A stretch of DNA of 64,000 bases from Atlantibacter subterraneus (GTDB lineage Bacteria > Pseudomonadota > Gammaproteobacteria > Enterobacterales > Enterobacteriaceae): assembly GCF_027853245.1 (NCBI RefSeq), contig NZ_JAPTZM010000001.1. One strand, 5' to 3'. A program made the translations under genes and the position numbers. The notes under the pieces are model-generated. The model was given only the letters and a program-made list of their open reading frames with translations, was not told the DNA's origin and ran no database searches. Positions 1-8,661 of the stretch are shown piece by piece (within the stretch, counting starts at the first letter, position 1; each line of letters opens with the position of its first letter).

Positions 1-375
1 CGGGAAGCGGCGTCACGTATGGGATTCGGCATCTTTAAACTGCAGCTGTTCGTGTACGGCTATATGGGGCTGATGTCCGGCGTCGCGGGCGTGGTGCAAT
101 CCGCCACGGTACTGACCGTCGCGCCCGATTCGCTGCTGGGCTACGAGCTGACGGTGCTGGCCGCCGTGGTGCTGGGCGGCACCAGCATCATCGGCGGGCG
201 CGGCACGCTGCTCGGCACGCTGCTCGGGGTGATCCTGCTGGCGGTGTTGCAGAACGGTCTCAATTTGCTCGGTATTTCGTCTTACTGGCACACGGTTGTC
301 ACCGGTCTGGTGATTGTAATCAGTATCAGCACCACCGCGTGGGGCCAGCGCAAAACCCAGGGAGTCGCGCTATGA
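1..375 (+). CDS. ABC transporter permease, ribose/LsrC-type family (5' end outside window)
   Basis: This is the C-terminal part of an inner-membrane permease of the BPD_transp_2 family that carries sugars (RbsC, AraH, LsrC, YtfT). The frame is open to base 1, so the in-frame ATG at 19 is internal and not a start. The visible 124 residues hold the typical last helices and the family signature near the end of the cytoplasmic loop, VLGGTSIIGGRGTLLGTLLG. Its stop overlaps the start of the next permease (ATGA), so the two are translationally coupled and probably form a heterodimeric channel. The ATPase and binding protein must lie left of the window. The sugar cannot be named from this fragment. 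Confidence 0.85.
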   Translation, partial: REAASRMGFGIFKLQLFVYGYMGLMSGVAGVVQSATVLTVAPDSLLGYELTVLAAVVLGGTSIIGGRGTLLGTLLGVILLAVLQNGLNLLGISSYWHTVVTGLVIVISISTTAWGQRKTQGVAL

Positions 376-1337
376 GCAATCGTAAAATTAAAGATAACGT
401 CGAAATTTATCTGAGCGTGCTGATTGGCGTAACCGTTGTGGCGTTCAGCTTCCTGATCCCCAATGTGTTCTGGTCGGCCGCCAACTTCCAGTCCATCGCC
501 TCGCAGATGCCGATCCTCGGCGTGCTGGCACTGGCGATGGCGGTCACCATGCTGACCGGCGGGATTAACCTGTCGATTATCGCCACCATGAACGCCTGCG
601 CGCTGATCATGGCATGGGTAGCGACCCACTACCCGCCGGGTGCCTTAGCCGTGGTGCTGGTTTTACTCTCGGGCTTTGCCACCGCGCTGGTAATCGGCTT
701 TATCAACGGCATGCTGATTGCCGTGGTGCGGGTATCGCCGATCCTGGCGACGCTGGGGATTATGACGTTATTGAACGGCATCAACATCGTGATTTCCCGC
801 GGATCGTCGATCACTAATTTCCCCGAGTATATTCTGTCGATCAATAGCTCCAGCGTGCTCGGCATCCCCACGCCACTACTGGTGTTTATTGCCGTGGTGA
901 TTGTAATGTGGATTATTCTTGAGAAATCCGCATTCGGACGCACCATCTACCTGATTGGCTCGAACGAGCAGGCCAGCCACTATTCGGGGATTAACACCCG
1001 CAAGACGCTGATCTGGGTGTATATCCTGTCATCAGTACTTTGCGTGATCGCCGGGTTGCTGATGATGTCAAAACTCAACTCGGCGAAAGCGTCATACGGA
1101 GAGTCTTACCTGCTGGTGTCAATTCTTGCGGCGGTGCTGGGCGGCATTAATCCGGACGGCGGATTCGGCAAGGTGTTTGGTATGGTAATGGCGCTGATCC
1201 TGCTGCAAATGCTGGAGAGCGGCCTGAATATCCTTGGAGTGAGCAGTTACATCACCATGGCCCTGTGGGGCGGGCTGCTGCTGGCATTTATCTTTTTGAA
1301 GGGGATAAATGTGTCAAGGGTGTTTGGGCGGGTGTGA
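372..1337 (+). CDS. ABC transporter permease, ribose-type family, second subunit
   Basis: This 321-residue polytopic permease of the RbsC/AraH family has about eight to ten hydrophobic segments and the conserved loop VLGGINPDGGFGKVFG near residue 260. ATG 372 was chosen over an upstream in-frame start because it overlaps the preceding stop by four bases. It is paired with the upstream permease, as in YtfT/YjfF and LsrC/LsrD transporters, where two different permeases replace a homodimer. It is the last gene of its operon and is followed by a GC-rich inverted repeat. The substrate is unknown; a sugar or sugar-like compound is inferred from the family only. Confidence 0.85.
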   Translation: MSNRKIKDNVEIYLSVLIGVTVVAFSFLIPNVFWSAANFQSIASQMPILGVLALAMAVTMLTGGINLSIIATMNACALIMAWVATHYPPGALAVVLVLLSGFATALVIGFINGMLIAVVRVSPILATLGIMTLLNGINIVISRGSSITNFPEYILSINSSSVLGIPTPLLVFIAVVIVMWIILEKSAFGRTIYLIGSNEQASHYSGINTRKTLIWVYILSSVLCVIAGLLMMSKLNSAKASYGESYLLVSILAAVLGGINPDGGFGKVFGMVMALILLQMLESGLNILGVSSYITMALWGGLLLAFIFLKGINVSRVFGRV

Positions 1338-1898
1338 ACGGTGTAAGCAATCAGGCCGTTGTTTAGCGGCGGCCTGATCTCCTCATGATGCGCCAGGACA
1401 AAAAAGTGCGTTAAATAATAAGATTTTTAATCACTCCTTTTTCAGATAGATAGAATAATTATATACATCCTATCCAACTATTAACCGGTATTAATTGGCA
1501 TTGTTATCAATTCTAATTAATTACCTGGCCCAATATTAACCATGCATATAACGTATTAAGCTAATCAATAAATTTATTAATTCCGAAAATAGAGTTATGG
1601 ATACTTGATAAAGGGCATAGCTATAGCTTTTCATTGAAACATAGTTCAAGCTTGCCCCTGAAAAAATGTGATATTAATCCTCTGATTAATAAGCCGTACA
1701 AATATAAGAAATATAACTAACGTTTACACAGTCAAATCTATGATTAAGGTCGAGTTTATATGTTGCAAGTTTAAAATTATGGTGTAGTCTGCTCATCGCT
1801 TTTGGCGTTATGCGATCGTTTAATTTATTGCAAAAATAACTTATATAGTCTTTTTAGATTATATTCCGTTCCCATTTTTACACATGGAGATATTTGTT
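1338..1898 (+). promoter_or_regulatory. AT-rich intergenic region upstream of the fimbrial operon
   Basis: About 560 bases without a credible gene, markedly more AT-rich than the flanking transporter genes. That composition is typical of H-NS-silenced fimbrial promoters. The last 100 bases hold several TATA-like hexamers but I cannot single out one promoter. I saw no invertible-switch repeats of the fimS kind. The pilin ribosome site TGGAGA lies at 1885-1890. Confidence 0.45.
1350..1378 (+). terminator. Putative terminator of the permease operon
   Basis: The arms ATCAGGCCG (1350-1358) and CGGCCTGAT (1370-1378) are a perfect 9-bp inverted repeat with an 11-base loop, 13 bases after the permease stop. 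There is no clear T-run after it, so it may be a weak or processed 3' end. Confidence 0.55.
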
Positions 1899-2480
1899 AT
1901 GGAGATGACGAAGTTGACAGGTAAGGCTCTTTTTGCCGTTGTGTTTGCTTGTTTCGTCAGCTTTGCGCAGGCGGATGAGATGAATGCCGGAAAAATACAT
2001 TTTACGGGTTCCATTATTGAGCCTACCTGTGAAATCGCCGGTAATGATGGTAAAGACAATAAGGTCCCCCTGGGTACCTATCCTACATCCTTATTTACCG
2101 CTAAAGATATTGAATCAACTTTAATGCCCTTTACTATTACCCTGACCAAATGCCCTGTCGCGACAACCGGCCTGCCCGCTGTCCAGTTAACCTTCAACGG
2201 TACGACAGTCACTAACGATCCCACCTTACTCGTAGTCAGTAAAATCACCACTGACGGTACTACTGCGGCAACCAATGTTGGTGTAGCGGTCAGTCCTTCA
2301 GGTGACAGTTCTACCCTGATAAAATTTGATGGCAGTGAAGATCAAGCCTATATTACGCTCCCTCTCGCGGCAGGTACTGATGTCAGCGCGGATTTCGATG
2401 CCCGCTATAAAGCCATTGCGACGCCAGTAACAGCCGGCCCTGCGGACGCGGATTTAACCGTCAATATTCTTTATCGCTAA
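1899..2480 (+). CDS. Fimbrial major subunit (chaperone-usher pilin)
   Basis: A 193-residue secreted pilin and the structural subunit of the first fimbrial operon. It has a signal peptide ending near AQA, then a pilin domain with a cysteine early in the mature chain (EPTCEI) and its partner about 36 residues later (LTKCPV). The C-terminal strand ends in LTVNILYR, with the penultimate aromatic typical of donor-strand subunits. ATG 1899 is preferred over ATG 1884 because TGGAGA lies eight bases ahead of it. A long hairpin follows the gene, as expected for an abundant subunit. It is the only short pilin in this operon. The exact fimbrial clade is not clear. Confidence 0.85.
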   Translation: MEMTKLTGKALFAVVFACFVSFAQADEMNAGKIHFTGSIIEPTCEIAGNDGKDNKVPLGTYPTSLFTAKDIESTLMPFTITLTKCPVATTGLPAVQLTFNGTTVTNDPTLLVVSKITTDGTTAATNVGVAVSPSGDSSTLIKFDGSEDQAYITLPLAAGTDVSADFDARYKAIATPVTAGPADADLTVNILYR

Positions 2481-2546
2481 TCAATAAAGTTTAATTATTC
2501 ATTTGAAAAATAACTGTTCGATAATTTTGCGTTATATCGAAACCGA

Positions 2547-2580
2547 CAACAATAAACCAGCAACAGCTGGTTTATTGTTG
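2547..2580 (+). terminator. Intercistronic hairpin after the major pilin
   Basis: A perfect 15-bp inverted repeat (2547-2561 with 2566-2580; arm core AACAATAAACCAGC) around a 4-base AACA loop, between pilin and chaperone. It lacks a long T-run, so it probably stabilises the pilin message or partly terminates, giving more pilin than usher. Confidence 0.75.
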
Positions 2581-2605
2581 CTAATAATTATAGTGAGTAA
2601 TATTG

Positions 2606-3295
2606 ATGCGCGGAATAATCTCTTTTTTTATTCTCTTCTGCTTTAACTTAACGTTGTGTCAGGCAGCGGGTATCCAGATAGGCAGGACGCGAGTTGTTTA
2701 TAATGCCGCGAACAAAGAAGTCGCGCTGACTCTGAAAAACGATGATCATGAGCTCCCCTGGCTAATTCAGGCCTGGACCGATACCGGCGATGGAAAAACG
2801 CGCGGACCTTTTATTGTGACTCCGCCGCTGTTTCGGCTCGATCCGCAAAAAGAGCAAAGCTTACGTATTACCTGGACGGGCGCTCCTCTTCCGGAAGATC
2901 GTGAATCGCTGTTTTACATGAACGTGCGCACAATCCCGGCCACAGACAAAGAGGAACAGCAAAAAAATGTGCTGAGGTTGATTTATAAAACCCGCCTGAA
3001 GCTTTTTTGGCGCCCGCAGGATTTGTCAGGTACACCAAATGAAACCTGTGAACATTTAACGTTTAAATTAACTGGCGACCGGTTGCAGGTTGTCAATGCC
3101 GGTAATTTTTTCAGCGTCTTTGATTCATTATCTATAGGCTCCACAACCATCAGGAATGCCGATATGGTTGCGCCTAAATCAACCGCCGCCTTTCCTGTCT
3201 CCGGCCCTGTAACAAGTTTAAATGCAACCTGGCGTTGTATTACCGACTATGGCAACGCTTCGAAGAAATTTACAGCCGCTGCTTCCCGAGAGTAA
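2606..3295 (+). CDS. Periplasmic fimbrial chaperone (PapD family)
   Basis: A 229-residue exported chaperone that donates its G1 strand to pilins and delivers them to the usher. A signal peptide ends near CQAAG. The N-terminal Ig-like domain has the conserved arginine in GRTRVVYN, the family stretch PPLFRLDPQKEQSLRI carrying the subunit-anchoring lysine, and LFYMNVRTIP. A second Ig-like domain follows from about residue 140 with a cysteine pair (ETCEHL and WRCIT). ATG 2606 is used; an in-frame TTG directly before it is less likely. It sits between pilin and usher in the usual order. Confidence 0.9.
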   Translation: MRGIISFFILFCFNLTLCQAAGIQIGRTRVVYNAANKEVALTLKNDDHELPWLIQAWTDTGDGKTRGPFIVTPPLFRLDPQKEQSLRITWTGAPLPEDRESLFYMNVRTIPATDKEEQQKNVLRLIYKTRLKLFWRPQDLSGTPNETCEHLTFKLTGDRLQVVNAGNFFSVFDSLSIGSTTIRNADMVAPKSTAAFPVSGPVTSLNATWRCITDYGNASKKFTAAASRE

Positions 3296-3303
3296 CACCA
3301 GGA

Positions 3304-5820
3304 ATGGTCAAGCCAATATTCCAATGTCGCCCGCAAAACTGGCGTTTTAACGCCTTTTTATATTGCCTGGGCGGAACGCTGTTGGTTCTTCCCCCTTGCC
3401 TTTATGCAAGGGAATACTATTTTAATCCTTCATCGCTTGAAGGGGATGAACTTGCACGCCAGGATATCGACTTGTCGCTGTTTTCTAAACGAGATGCGCA
3501 ACTCCCCGGGACTTATCTTTCGAAGATTGTTTTGAATAAACAAAAAATGCCGGATGAATCGATTGAATACATCAGCGGCCCGCAGGGCGTTTTACAGCCT
3601 GTACTGACGCCCTTACTGCTTAAAAAATGGGGAGTAAAAATAGAGGATTATCCTGAACTGGCTCAACTACCGCCTGACAAAAAGCTTGATGCTCCTTTAA
3701 GCCATTACATTCCCTTTTCGTCTGCGATATTTGATTTCAATAAGATGTCGCTTTCCATCAGCATGCCTCAAGCGGCTATCATCCGATATAGCCCTGATTA
3801 TGTTGACCCGTCGCGATGGGATAACGGCACGCTCGCCGCGTTTACGGATTACTCTTTTTCCGGCAACGAACGCGATGATTCTCATCAACATTCCTCCAGT
3901 CAATATCTGAATCTGCGTAACGGGATTAACGTGGGTGGATGGCGGTTAAGAAGTTACTCCACCTGGAGCAACGCCGATAGTGAGCAATCATGGAACACCA
4001 TTAATTCCTGGATTCAGCATGATATTAAAGCCCTTAAGGCGCAGTTTATTGGCGGTGAAAACAGCACGCGCGGCGAAGTTTTCGATAGTCTTCAGTACCG
4101 TGGCGTCAATATCGCGTCTGATGAAGAGATGCTGCCTAACAGTCAGCGCGGTTATGCGCCCATTATTCGCGGTACTGCTAACTCTAACGCCGAAGTATCG
4201 GTACGACAAAATGGTTATCTTATCTATCAGACTACGGTCGCGCCTGGGCCGTTTGAAATTAGCGATCTTTATTCAACGACAACTAACGGCGACCTGGATA
4301 TCACTGTTAAAGAAGCCGATGGTTCAGAACATCACTTTACCCAGCCCTACTCGGGAGTGGCCATCATGCAACGGCCAGGGCATCTGAAATTCGAAGCCAC
4401 TGCCGGACGTTATCGGGCAGATAACAATTATCACGCCAGCGAGCCGCTTTTTTTGCAGGGCAGCGCTATTTACGGCCTGAATAACAATCTGACGCTGTTT
4501 GGCGGTGTGACTGGCTCCGGTAAATATACAGCGGCCAATCTGGGTGTAGGCGTCACCTTAGGGGAGTTAGGTTCTTTATCAGCGGATGTGACTCATGCTC
4601 GTACCACGCTTAATAACGATGAACAAAAAGCGGGGCAATCGTACCGGTTGCTTTATTCCGGGCAAATCGACTCAACCAATACCAACTTCACTCTGGCTAG
4701 CTATCGTTATTCAACCAGTGGCTATTACAGCTTCGCTGACGCCAATGAAAAATATGATGGCGACGAGAACGACTGGTCATTTCATTACAACAAGCGCAAC
4801 CGTATCCAGGTAAGCATCAGCCAGTCAGTAGTGGATAGCAGTATTTATCTTAACGGGTACCAACAAAACTTCTGGGGAACTTCGAAGACGGAGAAAAGCC
4901 TCTCCGCAGGCATTAACAGCAACGTTTACGGCATAAACGTCAATCTGGCCTATACCTATAGCAAAACTTCTGACGATGCCAGCGACCAGTCCCTGTCGCT
5001 CGGGTTCAGTATACCTCTTAGCCAGTGGATGCCTGATAGTTGGGCAAGTTACGCAATCAATAGCGTTAAAGGCGGAGACGTTAGTCAACGCGTTAGCCTT
5101 TCCGGAACGCTCCTTGAAGACCAGCGCCTGAGCTATACCTTGCAACAGAGTCAAACCAACCACGGCGGTGAAGCGACCAGCAGCCTTTATAGCGGTTATC
5201 GTTCACGCTACGGCAATATGAACCTGGGTTACTCTTCATCATCAAATGATACGCAACAGTTAAATTATGGATTGAACGGCGGCATTGTTGCTCACTCCGG
5301 GGGGCTCACCCTTGCTCAACCGCTGGGTAATCAATTTGCCATAGTCAGCGCAAATGGCGCATCCGGTATCAAATTTATCAACCAACATGGTATCCAGACT
5401 GACTGGCTCGGCAACGCTATCATTCCTTCTTTGACGCCCTATCAGGAAAACGTGATTCGCCTGGATACCACAACTCTGCCTGACGATATCGACAGCAGCG
5501 ATACCGCTGTGATTGTGGTTCCCAATCGCAATGCAGCGGTTTTAGCGCATTTTGACGCGCGCATTGGCTATCGCGCGCTGATATCCCTGAAGCGTCCTGA
5601 TGGTCGCGCAGTACCCTTTGGCGCGCTGGCGACAGTCGACGCGACATCGCTTGGCGGCATCGTCGACGATGCCGGTGTGCTTTATCTGTCTGGTATGGAA
5701 CAACAAACAGCCTTAACGATTAAATGGGGCAACGCGCCTGGTCAGCAATGCCATGCCGTTGTGACTCTGCCTGTTAATGAAACAAAACGGATCCTTATTG
5801 CGAGCGCACTATGCAAGTAA
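3304..5820 (+). CDS. Outer-membrane fimbrial usher (FimD/PapC family)
   Basis: An 838-residue usher, the outer-membrane pore that assembles and secretes the fimbria. It has an N-terminal signal region, then the mature N-domain (FNPSSLEGDE, an usher hallmark). A long beta-barrel rich in alternating aromatic and polar residues is interrupted by the plug domain, and the C-terminal domains end in CHAVVTLPVNE and a final cysteine. The frame is open further upstream within the chaperone gene, but ATG 3304, just after the chaperone stop, gives a sensible signal peptide. Its last 10 bases overlap the adhesin gene. Confidence 0.93.
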   Translation: MVKPIFQCRPQNWRFNAFLYCLGGTLLVLPPCLYAREYYFNPSSLEGDELARQDIDLSLFSKRDAQLPGTYLSKIVLNKQKMPDESIEYISGPQGVLQPVLTPLLLKKWGVKIEDYPELAQLPPDKKLDAPLSHYIPFSSAIFDFNKMSLSISMPQAAIIRYSPDYVDPSRWDNGTLAAFTDYSFSGNERDDSHQHSSSQYLNLRNGINVGGWRLRSYSTWSNADSEQSWNTINSWIQHDIKALKAQFIGGENSTRGEVFDSLQYRGVNIASDEEMLPNSQRGYAPIIRGTANSNAEVSVRQNGYLIYQTTVAPGPFEISDLYSTTTNGDLDITVKEADGSEHHFTQPYSGVAIMQRPGHLKFEATAGRYRADNNYHASEPLFLQGSAIYGLNNNLTLFGGVTGSGKYTAANLGVGVTLGELGSLSADVTHARTTLNNDEQKAGQSYRLLYSGQIDSTNTNFTLASYRYSTSGYYSFADANEKYDGDENDWSFHYNKRNRIQVSISQSVVDSSIYLNGYQQNFWGTSKTEKSLSAGINSNVYGINVNLAYTYSKTSDDASDQSLSLGFSIPLSQWMPDSWASYAINSVKGGDVSQRVSLSGTLLEDQRLSYTLQQSQTNHGGEATSSLYSGYRSRYGNMNLGYSSSSNDTQQLNYGLNGGIVAHSGGLTLAQPLGNQFAIVSANGASGIKFINQHGIQTDWLGNAIIPSLTPYQENVIRLDTTTLPDDIDSSDTAVIVVPNRNAAVLAHFDARIGYRALISLKRPDGRAVPFGALATVDATSLGGIVDDAGVLYLSGMEQQTALTIKWGNAPGQQCHAVVTLPVNETKRILIASALCK

Positions 5821-6983
5821 CACATTTATCCTCTCTCTCTAACCAAAGGTCAGCGCTGCAAAATGGGCTATTAAACCTGGCGATTATTTTATCATTGCTT
5901 TGGTATCCCCTCGCCGGGCATGCAAAAACATTAGCCGCTTGCCAATGGAAGGCCCCAGTCAGATATGACATGAGCGTTGATCGTGTATTAACCCCGGATG
6001 AAAATGTTATTGATAACACGCTGACTATATCTAAAAACCTTGCCGATGGCGCGGTCGATCAGGAAGTCAGCTGTAAATGCTCGGGCATTGCAGCAGGCAC
6101 TTCTATCACCGAACTCACCGCAGTCGGTAGCCCGCTCAGCGCAGGCAGTTCTGGTTACGGTATCCTGACCAGCCATCTTGATTTACATGTTTCAGGCTAC
6201 GGTGACAATATTAATGGTTCCGCTAACACTCAAATATCCATACCAACTTATCCCACGCCTGCAGACATGCTGATAGCCCGTTATGATCTGACGAAGACAG
6301 AAGCCAACGCAGACGTCTGTAACGATGCGACACGGCCTGTCGGAGCAGCGACAGTAAAAAGACAATTCAGGTGGAATACCGTAGGAATTATTATTAAAGT
6401 CACCAAACCGATTTTCGGCATTGAGGTAATCCCACCCACTATTGCGGCCCAGTATTACGCCTGCCTTTATTACAGCAGCGCTTGCCTGGTAGGCGAAACG
6501 CAACACGTATCCGATGTCTGGCTCAGGGGATCCATCACCGCCCCACTCAGTTGCACCATTAATGCAGGCAGTATTATCGATGTCGACCTGGGCGAAGTTA
6601 ATCGACCCCAGTTCATTAGCAAGGGCCAGATTCCTCGGGGCTATCGGTTGCGGGATGTCGATATCACCTACCACTGCGACGATCCCGAAGCGCGCACAAC
6701 CACTGATAAAATTCAGCTTACCTTGAGTTCCGATCAGGGCGTGGTCGCCGACAGCAATCAGCTCATCGCCAAAATGATTGGTCGTGACGATCTCGGCATA
6801 AGAATGTATGACGAAAATAACAACAGCATAGTATTGGATGGATCCGTCAGCTTCCCGTTAAGCCTGGATCAGGACGGCAATGGCCATATCAAAATGACCG
6901 CCGCTCCGGTAAGCACGACCGATACGCCTCCCACTGCTGGCGCGTTCGAAGGCAATGTCACCGTAAAAATGGATATCAAATAA
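5811..6983 (+). CDS. Two-domain fimbrial tip adhesin
   Basis: A 390-residue exported protein at the end of the fimbrial operon, overlapping the usher stop by 10 bases. A long, mildly polar N-terminus is followed by a hydrophobic segment and a cleavage site after GHA near residue 38. Residues of about 40-240 form a lectin-like domain with several cysteines (ACQW, SCKCSG, ADVC, YACLY, ACLVG). Residues of about 245-390 form a pilin-like domain starting LSCTINAG and ending NVTVKMDIK. Size, position and two-domain layout fit a FimH-type tip adhesin. The binding target is unknown. Confidence 0.8.
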   Translation: MQVTHLSSLSNQRSALQNGLLNLAIILSLLWYPLAGHAKTLAACQWKAPVRYDMSVDRVLTPDENVIDNTLTISKNLADGAVDQEVSCKCSGIAAGTSITELTAVGSPLSAGSSGYGILTSHLDLHVSGYGDNINGSANTQISIPTYPTPADMLIARYDLTKTEANADVCNDATRPVGAATVKRQFRWNTVGIIIKVTKPIFGIEVIPPTIAAQYYACLYYSSACLVGETQHVSDVWLRGSITAPLSCTINAGSIIDVDLGEVNRPQFISKGQIPRGYRLRDVDITYHCDDPEARTTTDKIQLTLSSDQGVVADSNQLIAKMIGRDDLGIRMYDENNNSIVLDGSVSFPLSLDQDGNGHIKMTAAPVSTTDTPPTAGAFEGNVTVKMDIK

Positions 6984-7039
6984 TTCACTTTCCCCACTCT
7001 GGCGGATTGAAAATGAATTGCAATGCTCTATAAATGTGT

Positions 7040-7113
7040 TTCACATAATTTGTGAACTGCTTTCAAAAGCTAAAAAATAAACTAACAACAGTCTTATTAA
7101 GACTTTCAAGTCT
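7040..7113 (+). promoter_or_regulatory. Cluster of inverted repeats upstream of the dGTPase-like gene
   Basis: Three short perfect inverted repeats lie in the 110 bases ahead of the gene. TTCACA-N5-TGTGAA spans 7040-7056, AGTCTT-ATT-AAGACT spans 7090-7104 and AGACTT-TC-AAGTCT spans 7100-7113. The last two share an arm, so they cannot both form hairpins at once. This could be an operator or a switchable leader. The ribosome site AGGAG is at 7139-7143. Confidence 0.45.
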
Positions 7114-7152
7114 GTTACGTTACTTACGTTTAATAAGCAGGAGCTAAAGCAA

Positions 7153-8661
7153 ATGGAATGGGAAAAATTGCTGAATAGCAGTCGCCGTAAAAATAAAAAT
7201 AAAATCGCCACAAGTAATGAATCACAAGAAATCATAAATAAAACATATAATAAAACGGAGTGGCGCCAGGAAATTGAACGCGATTTTGACAGAATATTAT
7301 TTGCTACGCCTACTCGCCGCCTCGCTGATAAGACACAGGTCTATCCTCTCGATCGCAATGACAGCGTGCGGACTCGCTTGACGCACTCACATGAGGTCGC
7401 CAATTTCGCTCGCGGAATAGGAATGAGGTTAGCATTTGATCATAAACAAGAAATATTTGGCGCGCTTGATGAACTGGTGGCAAAACGCGATGTTCCCGCC
7501 CTGTTAGCCGCTATCGGCCTGGCGCATGATTTAGGAAATCCGCCCTTTGGGCATCAGGGTGAAGCGGCAATGAGAGACTGGTTTAGCCTCCATCTTGAAC
7601 CGTTAATCGCACAAAGCGCGGAGGCATCTGCGCAACCGATCTATAATGACTTTTATGAATTCGACGGGAACTCTCAAACAATACGTCTGGTGACAAAATT
7701 ACAAATATTAAATGACCGCTTTGGGTTAAACCTGACGTATGCGACACTTGCCGCGTTAATTAAATACCCCAGAAATTCTTATTCATCGCCAAAAAACAAA
7801 TGGAAAAAGCACGGTTATTTTTATTCAGAATATAAAATCATTCAGGATGTATGGAATGAAACAGGACTCAGAGAAGGGGTTCGCCATCCATTCACTTATA
7901 TTATGGAAGCCTGTGACGACATTGCCTATTCCATACTTGACGCAGAGGATACCGTAAAGAAAACCCTCGCTTCCTATCAGGATCTTATTAACCATTTACG
8001 CTGTTGGGAAAAGGGTAATGATGAAGTCATCAATCAGGTTATTAAAGAGACTGAAGAAAAAAATAGTGAGTATGAAGCATTGCGTCAGGCGCTTTCCCCT
8101 GCTGAGCTTAATGACATGAGTATGCAGATGTTCCGCGTGAAATGCTCAGCTGCAATGATCAACTGCGTTGTCGAGGCTTTCTGTCACCATTCTCAAAACA
8201 TGCTTACAGGAGAATGTGATATTAAGGATTTACTGAGTAAAAGCCGAGCCAGGACGTTGGGTAACGCCTTAAAGAATTTCGATAAAACACGCGGTTACCG
8301 TCATAAATCGGTACTGGAGCTTGAATTAAAAGGTGCTAATTACATTCAGGGTTTAATGGATATGCTGTGGATTGGCATCCATGGACATAAAACGCAGCGA
8401 GAGCGCGAGAAAGAACAGCAGACATGCCAGGAAAAACGAGATGAGTATCGCTCTAATTCTCCCTTTGGCCGGTATGTTTATAGTCAAATTTCTGAAAATT
8501 ATCGGCGTATATTTGAAGATGAAGATGACGAGTTACCTGTACTGTATAAGGAAGCCCAATTGCTTTCAGATGCCATTTCGGGCATGACAGATGGCTATTT
8601 AATAACTCTGCATGATGAACTTAAATCGCTGTATGAATATGAAAGTCGCCAACAGAAATGA
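7153..8661 (+). CDS. dGTPase-like HD-domain dNTP triphosphohydrolase
   Basis: A 502-residue cytoplasmic HD hydrolase related to Dgt, which cleaves dGTP to deoxyguanosine and triphosphate. Visible motifs are KTQVYPLDRN (residues 60-69), RTRLTHSHEV with H78 (73-82), the HD pair in LAHDLGNPPFGH (H125, D126) and the downstream metal aspartate in MEACDD (D255/D256). The Dgt-type C-terminal ISGMTDGY also occurs, so the active site looks intact. It diverges strongly from housekeeping Dgt and the region is AT-rich, suggesting horizontal acquisition. ATG 7153 has AGGAG nine bases upstream. It overlaps the nucleotidyltransferase gene and forms a two-gene cassette. Function as phage defence by dNTP depletion is an inference from known defensive dGTPases. 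Confidence 0.85.
   Translation: MEWEKLLNSSRRKNKNKIATSNESQEIINKTYNKTEWRQEIERDFDRILFATPTRRLADKTQVYPLDRNDSVRTRLTHSHEVANFARGIGMRLAFDHKQEIFGALDELVAKRDVPALLAAIGLAHDLGNPPFGHQGEAAMRDWFSLHLEPLIAQSAEASAQPIYNDFYEFDGNSQTIRLVTKLQILNDRFGLNLTYATLAALIKYPRNSYSSPKNKWKKHGYFYSEYKIIQDVWNETGLREGVRHPFTYIMEACDDIAYSILDAEDTVKKTLASYQDLINHLRCWEKGNDEVINQVIKETEEKNSEYEALRQALSPAELNDMSMQMFRVKCSAAMINCVVEAFCHHSQNMLTGECDIKDLLSKSRARTLGNALKNFDKTRGYRHKSVLELELKGANYIQGLMDMLWIGIHGHKTQREREKEQQTCQEKRDEYRSNSPFGRYVYSQISENYRRIFEDEDDELPVLYKEAQLLSDAISGMTDGYLITLHDELKSLYEYESRQQK

Noticed and set aside
1338..1898. A fimS-like invertible promoter ahead of the first fimbrial operon
   Set aside because: No pair of matching inverted repeats at invertible-element spacing and no adjacent recombinase gene.
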